DNA from: Struthio camelus
Lineage: Eukaryota; Chordata; Aves; Struthioniformes; Struthionidae
Length of the DNA: 64,000 nt
Direction of reading: 5' to 3'
NCBI RefSeq assembly: GCF_040807025.1
Contig: NC_090956.1
Coordinates: 1,228,517-1,292,516, forward strand
Shown here: positions 49,040 to 61,371 of the stretch, in pieces
Layout: every line of letters begins with the position of its first letter
Position numbering within the stretch: the first letter of the stretch is position 1
Translations under genes and position numbers: made by a program
The notes under the pieces: model-generated
What the model saw: the letters and a program-made list of their open reading frames with translations, nothing else
What the model was told of the DNA's origin: nothing
The model's database searches: none

Positions 49040-49380
49040 CTCATTAACTAGAAAAAAACAGGCACCTTATTTCTACTTTAAATTTGCCAGGCTTCATCTT
49101 CCAGCCCTTGGCTGTTTGATCTTTGCCAGACCCTATTCCCAGGTTTCTTGTTTTATTTTGCTGCTTAGTGTCCATAATCAACTCATTCCTCATTTAGAGA
49201 CATCTTCCAAGCCTTTGGTCTAAAGTCTTTTTTCTACTTATTTGATCAGCCTTGTGGCTTTTCTCTGAACCTTCTCTGTGTTCACTTTGAGAAAGTGAAG
49301 CAGCAGTACTGGATCCAGTCTTCCAGCAGCAGCTGCTCCAGAGTGAAACACAAAGGCAATATAAGGCATACTGATGGAGG
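49040..49380 (-). mobile_element. Degenerate CR1-like LINE remnant
   Basis: On the minus strand a short frame reads KVQRKATRLIK before a stop (about 49240-49275), the same RT-terminal motif as in the element at 58880-59275. Flanking plus-strand text (TTTAAATTTGCCAGGCTTCA...CTTCCAGCCCTTGG) also fits CR1 order. It is more decayed, with a disrupted middle. Ends are approximate. Confidence 0.45.
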
Positions 49381-49389
49381 AGGAAGGAA

Positions 49390-51490
49390 TGATGAAAAGG
49401 TTTCTACTGCGGCCTTCATTACCTCCCTAATTGACAGTGTTAGACATGATCTTGACCATTTTCCTCCAGCTCCAAGTCCGATCCCTTGTGCATGATGAGG
49501 AATCTTCAAAGTCTCCAAAAGGTTTTGATGCTATTCCCTTCTGACACCAAAGCCAGGGCTAGAATATGCCATTGCAGGCTTCTGTGAGGAGCTCTTCCCC
49601 TGAACTATGGCTGCAGCTGCTCTTTGCTGGTCCCAGTTCCGAGTGGTACCTGTGGGATTTGATTTCTGTACAATTCTATTGATTGTCCCTCTCACCACAA
49701 GCTTAAAACTGTGATCACTCTGGATCTAAGCCAGCATTGTGCAGCCAGGATATTCCTCAGGCAGCAGGAATCCCCAGCCGCCTGCGTAGCACACCTTCCT
49801 GGCTGCAAAGCACAAAAGCAGACAAGAGTTGGATCTTTCTGGTTTTGCATAGGATTTTTTAAAATAACTTTTGGAAGGGAGAAGCGGGGTGGGGGGTTGT
49901 CAAATATAAAGACAAAGGACCATTAACACTTTGTCAAGGTCTGCCAATGCAAACAGGAGGAGAGATTATGTGTTTGCAAAGGGAGGGAAGACCCCCCTCC
50001 CTCTGGGCGCCGCAGAGCCCTGAGCCCTTCGTTCCACTCGGGCACCTCTCGGGGTTGGAAAGGAGGCTGGGCTTCCCCAGGGGCATGTTTTAATCCCCAA
50101 GATATTTTCCAGGAGGAGTCACTGAAGCTTTAGAGTTTCCAGCGTCATGATTCGCACCGCTTCCCGGAGGGAAGGCCTTTGCAAGGGCATACAGCAGGAG
50201 GGGAGTCCCGAATGCCAGTGCAGCATGAAGGAGGGGTGCCCGGCTTACGAGAGCGCGCCGAGGCCACGCACTCCTCCAGGTTTCTTTCCTTAGACAACAG
50301 CGTCAGCTGAGAAAGAAATCCAGATTTCTCCTTCTTCTCTCTGCTGCTGTAAATAGAAGGAACTTTATCAGAAGCAGACCAAAGCTAATCAATCAGGACA
50401 CATCCTCTTGTTTTTAATAAATATCCTGTTCCATTGTTCTGAGTGATGTTTTGGACACTGCCTGGTGAACGCACGTGAAATGCTCTGGAGTGACAGCCCA
50501 GCTGGGGAGCTGTGAATCCTCCAGTTATTCTCAGAACAATACAGAATAATTGTGGGATGAAGAAGCAGGATTTCTCAGTTTTTGCCCTGCCAACTTCCCT
50601 AATTAAATCACTGGCCTTTCTGTTGGGACAGCTAAGGAGGAGCCTGGCTACGGCATTTGTACCCATCCCTGGGAACTGGAGAAAGACCGCAAACTCATTT
50701 TACCCCCAAAGTCACAGTATGCCATGGCTGCCCAGTGGATTGCCTGGCTTGGCCATTACCTGCTCGTCCGAGTTGAGACCAGTTACCCAGAAGTGAAAGC
50801 TGGTGCTGCTAAAGCTCCTAGGAGCCTTCTTAACTACTAGTATCTGCCTGCCCTGCCATAAACCGTCTAGTTACTTTTTCATGGAGAAATCCACCGTAGT
50901 TCCAGGATAATCCTTTACGGATTAGGATCCATCTGACTTGTTGATGATGGTCAGGGCTGTGCCATCAGCCGGCCATCTATCATCGGCACGATAGCTCTTT
51001 ATAGAGCCCCGCACTTGATCCTGGTGCGGGGGTGATGCATCAGCCTCGTAGATCATCGTACCACCAGTGCTCTGCTGATGTATGGCTTCGAGGCTGGCGC
51101 TGCCTGGGACAAATGGGCCCAGGGGACCAAGTAAGGTATTATTTATTATTTTAAATGCTAACACCTAGTATGAGTATCTGTGAAGAACCGTTCTGCAGTT
51201 TATGAAGTGAAAGGAAGAAGAAACAATTAACAGGCAAAGGAGAAGGACCTAGAGATCCTAAGACATTGAATAGCAGTTTGATTTCACAGAACCAGCTGTG
51301 GCCGTTCTGTCAATGCCACATTTATTTCCCCAGAGTAATGAGGGATTTAGCTCCCCCCGCGGATTTGGTGCTGTTCTCACCGTGGCACAGAACACCAAAA
51401 ACACTCAGAGGTTTTGGGGTCACTTGTCGCAACAGATGTGCAATGTAGCCCATGAACAAAAAGCTCGGTGACTGCTAAGATCTGGCATCC
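49390..51490. other. Intergenic DNA, mixed composition
   Basis: A small GC-rich patch at 49980-50290. One isolated 80-codon minus-strand frame at 50922-51164 is discussed in the findings. No gene recognised. Confidence 0.4.
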
Positions 51491-51499
51491 CAGGCAGCA

Positions 51500-53220
51500 G
51501 GGAAGAAATTTGGGGTGGGTTTCATCCTGCCGCTGCGCAGAGGTACTCGGGGCAGATGCTCGTTCCTGCCCCGCTCGCTGGCCGCGCTGCTGCTGCAGGC
51601 GGTCGCTGCCTCTGTCCTGGCTCGGGAGCCCGGTGGGACAGAAACCAGCGTCCTGATGGGCGAACGCCACCGGAAAACACGCAGCAGAGCGTCACTACGG
51701 GCCAGGCATCTTCCTGACCGACCTGTTTTAGGGAGTGAGGCATGTTCGCGCTTTTCATCTGTAAATTGCTTCTCAAACATTAATTAAGCCTTGCAGCGTG
51801 CCAGACCGGAGGAGAGTCTGCCACTCGGGAAGCGCGGAGAGGTCAGGGCTCAGGTTGCGCCGGCAGCCGGCTTCGGGGGGCTCCCCGGCTCCCTCAGCCT
51901 GTAACGCGGGGCTCCCTGTTCGCCGGGCCCGGCTGCCTGGAAGCCAGGAGGTTTTAGGTCTCATCCAAGGAGCGTTTCACTGTGCCCCGGGCAGCGGGGC
52001 CGGGGGCCGAGCCAGCCGCGACGAACTCGGCCTGCCCGCCGCTGCCACCCGCCACGCGGCGCCGGAGCCTGGGGAACGGCCAGGCCCTCGCGCCTCCTCC
52101 TTGGCCGGGTGCAGCCACGTCGCCCGGGCCAGGCTGTCCCAGAACAAACCTCTTGCGACGGAGCCAGCGCCCCTCTCCTTACGGCCGCGGGGGGTGCGGG
52201 GACAGGCAGGGGACGGCAGGGCCCTGCGAGGGCGCCGTTGGCTCGCCAGCGCGGAGAGGCTTTGCCTCCCGTCCCCGCCGGACGCGCGGGGCACCGAGGG
52301 CGCGTTTGCAGGCCTGCGCGGCTCTGCCAGCCGAAACGAAGCCCGTATTTTTGTATTTTTGTCTCGGCGGTGCTCACAGCTGAAGGACTGGGTGAGCCCG
52401 CCGCCTGGTCTCCGTCTCCCGCCGGTGACAGATTGCCATCTAGGGGCTTGGAGACGTCTGTGTCCCACGGAAAACGAAGCCCCGGGGCCGGCGGAAAGGG
52501 ACGTGGGGCCGTTAACGGCTGGCGGCCGCAGCGGCGCGGCTCTCGAGGCGACTGCTCCCGCTCCCGCTCCCTTCGGGACACCCTCCCCATCCCGGGCGTG
52601 CCGCTCCCAAAGCAGCGCCTTGGATTTGCTTGCTGCAACGGTTTTTTTGTTCACCTTGGTCGATGTCCTGCCCTGCCTGAAGGGGCCGGCGGGCTCTCCC
52701 GCGCTGCGTGAAGAGGTCTGGGCGCGGGGCCAGACCCAGGCTCCCCGGCGGCGCTGTCTGGCGGCGGGACCACCCTCGTGGGCTCGGGATCTGCCCGCAG
52801 GAGCGGGAGCCCGGGGCCTCTGCCGCCGTCGCGGGGTCCGGCCTCGCGCAGACCCCTCGAATGGCCCCTGTGGGACCCAGGGCTCATCCCGCCAGCAGGA
52901 TGCGTTCAGGATAGCGCTGGGTAAAGCGCTTGCCTTTCTTTAATGAAAAGCACATTATTTTATCATGTTCTAAGTTAATAACAACGTCAGACCATTTAGT
53001 TGTGGCAGACGAGGGCAGACGTGTTACATCTCTTTGCAGAAAAGTCAACCAAACACCACAGAGTTCAGAGGTGCAAGAGGCAAAGAGCCGCTCAGCGGTG
53101 CAAACGCAAGACCGAGCTGGAGCGCAGCCCCGGCGCGGCGCGAGCGGCACCCGCCGGGCAGCCCACGCTCAGGAGCAGCTGGGCATCGCCCAGCCCGGCC
53201 TGCCCCGCTGAGCGGTCGCC
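51500..53220. promoter_or_regulatory. Large CpG island (about 1.7 kb), no gene recognised
   Basis: Sustained high GC and CpG density. Open frames of 381, 225, 225 and 200 codons overlap on both strands, with Arg/Ala/Pro/Gly-rich content and no domains, as expected of stop-poor GC-rich DNA. The island could be a promoter of an unannotated transcript or of a distant gene. Confidence 0.55.
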
Positions 53221-54984
53221 TCTTCCTAGTTCTGGTCCTAAGATCTTGGCATCGTAATGAACTCACGTTTCACAAATCACTTCTGCACATCAGCACTACC
53301 AGGCGCCAACCCCAATGCCAAGGTGCTTGAACCCCAAATACCAAGAATTCAGGGAGGAAGCTGCTGCGCTCTGCCGGCTGAGTTACCCTTGCACCACCAG
53401 GAGGGAAGGCATATTTTTCAAGAGAAAAAAAGTCGTAGAATTAAATTGTAACACAACCCAAAACTGACCAGTGGTGGAAACCTGACCACAACAGAGTCAC
53501 CCCTTCGGGGAGAACATCTCTGGGTGTGCAAGTGCCCTAGAAAATTGGGAAAATCTTTCAGAGCAAGTCTGGAAGCACTGGCACAGCTCTCCTGTTTTGT
53601 TTCCTAAGTAGTTTTTTGAAGTCTTTTCCCAATTTGCAGTCTTACTGCAAATGATGTTTGCTAGGTCCCTTAGCCTCAAGGGTCTCAGAATTGAGGGAAA
53701 CTGCAGAAGTTCTGCTGAAACACCAAAAACAAATTCAGAAACCTGTTTTTATGTTGTAGGAAACAAATAAACAAGTAAAAAAGCAAAAACTCAGCCCGTA
53801 ATTACCATAATTACCTGTAGCCTGCAGGTCGGGGAAGCCGGTCACTTCTGGCTCCACCTATGCTCTCAGACACACCACAAACGCTCCGTCCCCATTTACA
53901 TGGGCAATCAGGTTTTCTTGACCCAATTCTTAGTGGAGCTCAGTCCCACTGAAACGGAGAGAAACGGCTGGTGCTCGACCCCTCCATGCGCTTGACACTG
54001 TCTCGGTCGCGTTGGCCAGGGCAGCGCCGCTCCCCTGCGCTCTGCCTGCTCCACAACGAGCCCTGGGAACCCACAGGAACACTGCGGCCACCTGGCCGGC
54101 GCGTTCACGGGAACAGGAACGCGGACGAGCCCTAGATGTGAACCATTCTGCATAGAAGTAAAACCGAGGGCCTCTTTGGTGCAGAGGTTAGCAATTTTCC
54201 TTCTGGACCCCTCATTATGAATTTACATGGATTTCTGCATTTATTACCCTTCATACTAAAGAGAAGAAAACTGATGCTATCCGTTAGTCAGAACAAAGAT
54301 CAAAGCTCCTTCCTCAGCAGGACTGGCCTACGTCAGAAAACGCATCAGGAGACCTACAGCAGAACAAGCAATTCCTCCCCGCATGAACACTACTTTTTGT
54401 ATAAAAATCAGGCCTTGTTCATCCAGTATGCCATAATAGCCATGTAAAGTATACTAATATAATGTTACTACTCTAACTCCTAGTAGACGCATAATCTGCA
54501 TAAAATCGTTCCCAAGGATTGTCCTAGCTGAATTGTAGGGCAAGAACGCTATCAGCACATTTCTCCATAGCGAGCCTGTCCTTTGAACATTACTGCTTGT
54601 GCCTGAAAACATGCAAGACAAGCAGTCCGTTACTGTACGTGCTACACTGGAGCTCTCCCTCCCGGCAGCAGCTCTCTCCGTGGGCTGCAATTCCATATTT
54701 AAAATGAGATCTCCTCCACAGAGTTTTTTCTTTGATCATATCCCAAAAAGATGCCATGAGATGGGCCCCCATCTGGGTTTGCCTTTAGAGCACAGACCTC
54801 TTTGCTATCTGACCTTCAGATATAGAGCAGCCAGTAGAGGCCTCAATCTAAACATAATTATTTGTAGAAGAAAACAAGCAGCGTCAACATTTTTTCCCCG
54901 AGGCTGACAGGAAGCCCAGCAGGAATTCAGCTGTCCTGCTGGCTAGTTACACGCTGAATTGTGGGCATAAGGATGGCTCACGCT

Positions 54985-55049
54985 GCTGACCAGGACATCT
55001 TCTCTTCCCCGAGGGAATCCACGGGCTCCCAGAGGATGTCCTGGTCAGC
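54985..55049. repeat. Perfect inverted repeat, 15-bp arms, 35-bp loop
   Basis: GCTGACCAGGACATC at 54985-54999 is matched by its exact reverse complement GATGTCCTGGTCAGC at 55035-55049. It overlaps a two-copy direct repeat of period 78 bp. It could form a hairpin in single-stranded DNA or RNA. Confidence 0.75.
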
Positions 55050-55128
55050 CTGCCGTGCAGGCACTGACAGGGACGTTTCCTCTTCCCTGCAGGAACCCAC
55101 GGGCTCCCGGAGGATGCCAGCTGGTCAC
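55003..55128. repeat. Two-copy tandem repeat, period about 78 bp
   Basis: CTCTTCCCC...CCACGGGCTCCC(A/G)GAGGATG...CTGGTCA occurs twice, with the ACGGGCTCCC landmark at 55021 and 55099. The second copy is slightly diverged. No function is apparent. Confidence 0.6.
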
Positions 55129-56949
55129 CGCACAGGCACTGATGCTGCTCTGCACCACCTCCTGCTCTCATCGCTGCTCGCAGCCTGGAGAACGCCAAGG
55201 GTGACCTTGTGGCTTAATGAGTCTCAAGTCACTAATTGTTCTGCTCAGTGTCAGAAAAGACAACATTAACTCTCCGATACCAACCTGCGAGAGAGTTTGA
55301 CCCATCTCGGGCATGTCAGCAGCACAGAACGGCTCCTGGGGCAGCTAACGGCCAACACGCATTCCCAGGGCTGTGGCCCAGGCCGGGGCAGCGAGATGAC
55401 CTTCGCTTTGGGGCTGCCCCAGCTCCAGACAGCTTCAAGAGCAGGTGAACTTGCCCAGATCCTGCACAGGCCAGGCTTTGGCTTTCACTTTAGGGTTTTA
55501 CCTATCTCCTCAGTGTGGGCTGCCAAGAGCCCCCGAGTTTCGCCCTGCAGCTGTGGGGATGACTCTGAATCCTCTATTGCAGTCTGATGCTCAAGGCTCG
55601 TAGGAAGCCAGGAATGGACAATGGCAAAGGTTTGTTCTTTCAGTATCATTCCCATGCACGCTGCCTTCCAAATTTGCTCCCAGTAAGGTGCTCCCCTGCC
55701 TCCCCAAGGGACCACCTCCACTTCAGTGTGAACCCAGCCCTCCTGCCCCGGGTTTCAGACTGCATTTGTATCCTGGGGGTGCTCTGAAGCTGCAGGCTGG
55801 ATCAGTCCTGCTGTGCTGGGCATGGGCTCTCTTCGGAGAGCAGGATCAAAGGTGGTGAGCAGCACAGGGAGGATCAGAGAGAGTTTTGTAACATACAGAT
55901 CAACACTATATGCAATCAGATCAATTAGCACAGCAGGAACTGCCCACTCACTGTCCCTCGGACAAATTTCTGGATGGTGCCGGGTGACGAGAGGGTGCTA
56001 TCGGAGGGCCTGCGGAGGAGGGATGTGGATAGGCAGCCATGTGAGTACGTCTCAAGCAGCCATCCTTTGAAACTTTATGCATCCTGTTTTCCTCCTACCT
56101 CCTTTCTTTCACCAAGTCTGAAACTAAACCAGCTCTCCAGGCAGGGCCCATCCTGTTATGAGTAAAGCCATCACTACATCCTGGGTGGGAGAGCTGCACT
56201 GCGGTCTCAGGCAGCTCAGTAGCAATTGTGAGATAACACAAAAGATCCGTTAGCCCCTCGAGTGAGTGAACCTGCACTCATGAGCGGGGCATCTTGCCTC
56301 CAGCCTGCATGTACCATGTCATCTCTGAGCCCAGCTAAGAAGGGAGAGCGGAGGCACCAGAGGGAAGGATAGGAGCCATGCCTTCAACCACATGGCCCAG
56401 CAATGCCAGCTCTTGTGACGTTTGTGCCTGCGCTGTGGGCACATGGCTGCTCTTCCTTTCTCCTCCTCATTTAGGCTGGCATCACCTCTGGCCTGGGAGA
56501 AGGATTTTCACAACTGACCAAAACAAAGTTGGGAAAGTACCAACCAGGACCTGGAGGAGAACATGCCTGTCTGCCTCCTCCTCCAGCCATGCCCATCTGC
56601 TGGGAGCCAGCTGGCAAAGGGGAAGTAGTGCAGCACTAGCCAGAATGGGTTCATGCTGCTTGAACAGACAAATGTGTATGCTGAATGCTCCCCAGCAAAG
56701 TAACCAACAGCCAGCTGCTCACAGCACCATCAGTAGGCTTCAGAGTCACCATGGCACTAAGACAAACCAAGAGGCCCTACAGCTCATAGCGCTACTGTTT
56801 CCAACTGGTCCCAGAAATGGGACAGCTGGCACTGAGTGGAGCCACATCTGGAGAATTTCTACAGCAACCAGAAAGCAATGAAAAGGGAAAGTTTACGATT
56901 TTTTTTTCCCTTTCAGGGAAAAAAAAAAAAAAGAAAGAAACTGCAGGAA

Positions 56950-57240
56950 GTGGCAGAGGGCCCTGGGCCCCCACGCTGGGCACTTCCCCCCGGCAGCCGC
57001 AGCCCGGGCGGTGCGCAGCGGTGCGCAGCGGTGCGCAGCCCGGCGGCCGCGGGCGGTGCGGAGCGGTGCGGAGCCCGGCGCAGCGCAGCACGGCGCGGCG
57101 GGGCGCAGCGGGCGCCGCTTGCCGCTAGAGGTCATGTCAGCACCGGGATAGGAGGCCCCGGCTCCGCGCCCGCCGGGCTCCGCTCCGCGCCCGGCTCCGC
57201 GCCCGGCTCCGCGTGCAAGTTCGCTGCCGCGCGATTGGCA
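56950..57240. promoter_or_regulatory. Short CpG island with internal GC-rich repeats
   Basis: GCGGTGCGCA-type 10-bp units repeat at about 57007-57040, and CTCCGCGCCCGG-type units repeat at about 57178-57212. TATAAAA follows at 57367-57373 on the plus strand. It could be a promoter, but no associated coding exon is visible. Confidence 0.4.
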
Positions 57241-57249
57241 GCATTTCTG

Positions 57250-58870
57250 CTTGGTGAAGGTCCGCTTCCCTGAATCTTCTTGGAAGGCAGGGAGTATCGG
57301 GCCGGAGGCTAATGCGTCTGTAGTCACTTGTAGTTCATCCGAATTGCTGCTATAGCAGTTACTGCTTATAAAAACGCTGGTGCCTGTTTATGGGAAAAGG
57401 CGCTTGTGGTTGTTTCCATTAGGGAGGGCAGGAAACATCCTCTGCTTAACACATGGAGTCGCATTTAACAGTGAAATCAGTAAAGGGTTATGTGCAGCAC
57501 AGCCTTGCACAGGCAGCCTTTTCCACCGGGTTAGGTGTGCACAGACAACTTTAAAATCCTGTTGGTACTGGGCATCCTTCTGCTTTGCTCTAGCATGACA
57601 GCACCATTGCACAGACAGCAGACACGGCTGTACCAGAGCCGACGTGGAGCTCAGCAAGGGCTGCGCCCCATTCCTGGGTGCCACTGCTCTCCTCCCGGGC
57701 CACTCCGCACAGCCAGGAGCCAAAGGAGGCCACTGCCAGCAGCGTTGTTTGTTGCCCAGACGGAGAGAATCCAAGAAACTCCCAAATGGGAGCATCAAAG
57801 TGTCTGTCCTAGTTGGTTCCTTATGAGCCCTTTCTGCTCCCAGGTCCTTGCCTCAAACCTTTCCCGTCTCCACTAATCTCTGCCCTCTGTGCAGCGTCCT
57901 AGCCGCATCCACCCCCACACATCAAAGCAACCCTCGCTTTCCTCCTAATTCTTTGCTTCATAATACACTTTAAATCAAAGTTAATTAGGGGATCAAAGGC
58001 CCCTTCTTTATATCCTCTGGAGCTCTCCTTTCCCAGCACCGACCAGGCCTTGTTGGCTATGCATGGCAGCTATCACAAGACACAGATGCCAAGTTCCAGG
58101 AGACGGAGTGCCAAAATGGAGCAATTCTCCTCTGCAAACGCCCTGTGCAGTTGCACTAATCACTCAGGAGACAGTGCTGAGTTTGTGAAATTGGCTGATG
58201 ATGGGGCCTGTGTTGGTTGACTTTATCCCTCGGATACTGCCTTTGAGTCATCTTACTTCTGAGTCACCAGCACTTGTTAATCCCTTAGAGATAACGTCCT
58301 CATCCAGTTCTTTTTATGCAGGTACTTTTGCCTCTGTGCTTACACTTCAAAAACAGGAATAAATAGCTCCCCAAGACTGGCTCTTTGTCAGGGCACTCCA
58401 GGACGGGCTGTTGCAGGCCCTTGTCACGCCAGCATTTGCGTCACCTTGTAGAGCCAGCATTGGGCGGATGAGGGATCTCTGAGTACATTTGCTCAGTGGG
58501 CTCAACGGCTCCTGTCCACGCTGGAGGAACAGGACTGGCTTAGCACGAGGAACAACTCAACAGATAAACCGTTTCCAACCGCAACTGCTCATACTTGCTC
58601 TCACCTCCAAACGACATTGGTCTCCTCCCAGCACAGGTCTGCGCTGCCAAAAGTGGGGCTGGCTGTCTAAGGAGGCTCTTGAACAGCACTGACCCAGGAA
58701 CGTCACCCTGTGATTACTACCCTACCGTCAGTAACAGCAATTGGAAACCAACCATTGTTTGTATCCTTGATTTTAAAGCCTTCTACACATTCTTTAGTAA
58801 ATCGTTCCCAGATTAACTTCACCCCTTGTTAAAATGCATGCTTTATTTCTAGCTTGTCTCAGTTACACAA
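57250..58870. other. Intergenic DNA with a candidate regulatory block
   Basis: No gene recognised. At 57974-57998 two ATCAAAG (TCF/LEF-type) motifs flank TTAATTA in an AT-rich stretch. Confidence 0.4.
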
Positions 58871-58879
58871 CTTGTCATG

Positions 58880-59275
58880 CCATCCATTGCCAGAGGTTTC
58901 CATGCAGAGGTACTTGGAGACCACAACCAAGTTATCTTTTAACCTCCTCTTTGACAAGATACATAGATTGAGCCTCTTTACTCTCTCACTCTGTGGCAGA
59001 CTCTCAGACCTTGAACAGCTCTTGTAGTTCCTTGCAGAACTCTCTCCAATTTCTTAACATCTTGCTGGAAGTGTGGACGCCAGCTCTGGATGCAGTATTT
59101 TAGTACAGGTCTCACTAATCCTTAGAGATTATATCCTCTCTATGGATATTATTTTGGTATTTCCCTGTTAGTACTCAGGAGTCACTTTAGCCACAGCATC
59201 ACAGGCAGCTGATTACCTACCACAACTCCCAAGTCTCTTAGGATCACTGCTTTCCTAGACACGCTCCATCCGGGG
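58880..59275 (-). mobile_element. CR1-like LINE remnant (reverse-transcriptase C-terminal region)
   Basis: Minus-strand translation around 59040-59110 gives LKYCIQSWRPHFQQDVKKLE followed by RVLQGTTRAVQGLR. This matches the conserved end of CR1-family reverse transcriptase (consensus of the type QFWxPHFKKDxxxLExVQRRATxxI). The flanking DNA also follows the CR1 order on the plus strand. Stops and indels make it a pseudogene. CR1 is the dominant LINE of birds, turtles and crocodilians, which supports a sauropsid source. Boundaries are approximate. Confidence 0.65.
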
Positions 59276-59279
59276 AGGG

Positions 59280-60440
59280 CATAACCCAGCCTCTTCCCCG
59301 GATGCACGCTCCTGCTGGAGGCTGCGTGCTGACACCAGGAGCCCGACCTCCCGGCTGTCTGCATGCGCTCCTCGACCAGCCCACGTCACTCGCAGCTCTC
59401 CAGGCTGCGACGCTCTAGACAGCCCTGGTTGGCAGCTGGTTCCTCCCTGTCCGGCATGGCCCATGGAGCGCATGGCACAGCCCCAGCCCGGGCACCCTTG
59501 TCTCTCTGCTGTGCTGAACAGTTGCTGATAGCACAGCCCACAAGGCAGCTCCTGGCTCATGCTCAGTGCCACCAGCACAGGTAGTGCTGACCCCATGAAA
59601 AACTCACTCTTTGTTTCTCTTTTTTTTGTTCATGAAGTTATACATGAAGCATTTTGCCATCTCCAGAAGCATCCCCCTCAGTCTCATCCGAGACTCAGAA
59701 GATAAGACTATGTCTTCTAACGCACCAAGGAACATCAAGTGTTGAAGGCCATTGTATCCAATTCCAGCCTGTCCACGCTCCATGCACCGGGAATGGGCTC
59801 AGTGCCCCAGTGACACTGCTCCACAGGCCCTGAGCCTTTCCAGAGAGGCTGGAGCAGGCGGATCCTCCATCACTGGGGCAGCCCCACAAGAGGCTCCCTA
59901 GAGCTCAGCTCACTTGCATTGATCTCACCAATTTTAAATGGTTAGCCTGCTCCTAACTCATCCCCCTCTCTAATCCAGGGTGTCGGAAGCTGCATTTGTA
60001 TTCAGAGTTTAAGAGCTACTGGGCAATTAAATTGAATTCTAATTATTGTATATCACATATTAGCAATTTCTACCATGCTAATATTAATTGCTAACAAGCC
60101 GATAAGACATATCAGCCAGTCATGATGGAGCATGCATTTGCTTGCTTGGAAGAGACGTGGAAGAGGAGTGTCGGTCAGATGCACAAACTGCTGCAGGTGT
60201 GGATATCCTCCAGCTGGAAGACGTTGCCTGGCCTGTGAGCACAGGTGTTTTATGCAAGTCCTCAACCTTCGTAGGCTGGAATTCAAAGCAGGATGAAATC
60301 AGCAGTTCTCAGGCACTAGTTTTATTTCTCAAGAAATAGGAACATCCCCAAGTTCGTATCGTATACAGCTATACATTGGTTACAGTGAATATATGCATGG
60401 GCTCTCCTCCCTGACTCATGTTTATCTCATCGCATTTAGG
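59280..60440. other. Intergenic DNA, no gene recognised
   Basis: GC-rich to about 59900, then an AT-rich block with several TAATT-type motifs at 60020-60130. No coding evidence. Confidence 0.4.
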
Positions 60441-60449
60441 GAGAGTTTA

Positions 60450-61370
60450 ACCAAAGAAGCCAAGGACTGGCTGGCTCCCGACATGCAGCTCCCTGCACCC
60501 TGTTAGGAGCAGCTCTCCCAGGCTGGCCCGGAGGTGTCCAGCACGCTCCCACGCCGCGACCGGAGGCAGCGGGGCGCCCAGGAGGGAGGGCGCTGAGCTC
60601 TTGTCCCAGCACTGTCCCGTCTGTCACCTTCGAGGCAGCCCCTTCAGCAGCCCTCACCTCTCTTAGCCCGGTCCCACGGTTAAAGGCAGCGCTGGCGGCT
60701 CAGGTGGGAGGCGGATGCCCAGCTCCGGGCGTGCGTTTGAACCGATGGCCCGTCCTCGGCCAGGACCTGCTCCGAGCTTGCCGCAGAGGCTCCGACAAGC
60801 TGCCCAAAGCTCCCTGCAGAAAGTCATCGCCGTAAGAGCCAACAGGCGGGCGCAGCCGGGAGAAGCCGGAGCCCGTATCACCAGGGAAGATCCAGCAGAT
60901 TGGAGGCAAGGCAGCTGCAGAAGCCTCTGCGGATAACAGCACCGCTTTGGAGAGTTACTCAGCGACAGAAGGAGCCCAAACAGCTGCGAAATTAACCCAA
61001 ACGGAAGTCCTGAAAGGGCCGGTGGGAACAGAAAGCTGTCAGAAATGCAAAGAAACGCTTCCCGGAGCCGAGGGCATCGCTGCCGCTGCAGAGCAAACCG
61101 GCCCGGCTTGAGTTTGTGCCTAGCGGGGGCGGCGGCTGTGGAAAAGCCTGTCCCCCGCTGCCGCGGCGGGAGCGCTGGGGCGCGGGTGCCGGAGGCCGCG
61201 CGGCGGGGGCCAGCCCCCGGGCAGGGCCGGGACACAACCCCGGCGCTGGGCTGAAGAGGGCCCCGGGGGCCCGGCGCCCTCCTGCAGCCTTCCCTGCCCG
61301 CGGGGGAGGCTGCGGACCCCCCGCAGGCTTCGGGCCGGCGGCAGTGGCCCCCGCGCTCCTCTGGGATTAT
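60450..61370. promoter_or_regulatory. CpG island, no gene recognised
   Basis: High CpG density with overlapping frames on both strands (up to 190 codons) lacking any family signature. It ends abruptly at an AT-rich block beginning near 61372. Confidence 0.5.
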
Positions 61371-61371
61371 A

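Larger units (their letters stand above)
53230..56940. other. Intergenic DNA, no gene recognised
   Basis: Mixed composition. Apart from the inverted and direct repeats near 55 kb, I see no structured element and no frame with a recognisable protein. Confidence 0.45.

Noticed and set aside
51798..52943. 381-codon plus-strand open frame, the longest outside RBBP6
   Set aside because: It lies wholly in a CpG island. Three or more other long frames overlap it on both strands, and its Arg/Ala/Pro/Gly-rich content has no domain or low-stop explanation beyond high GC.
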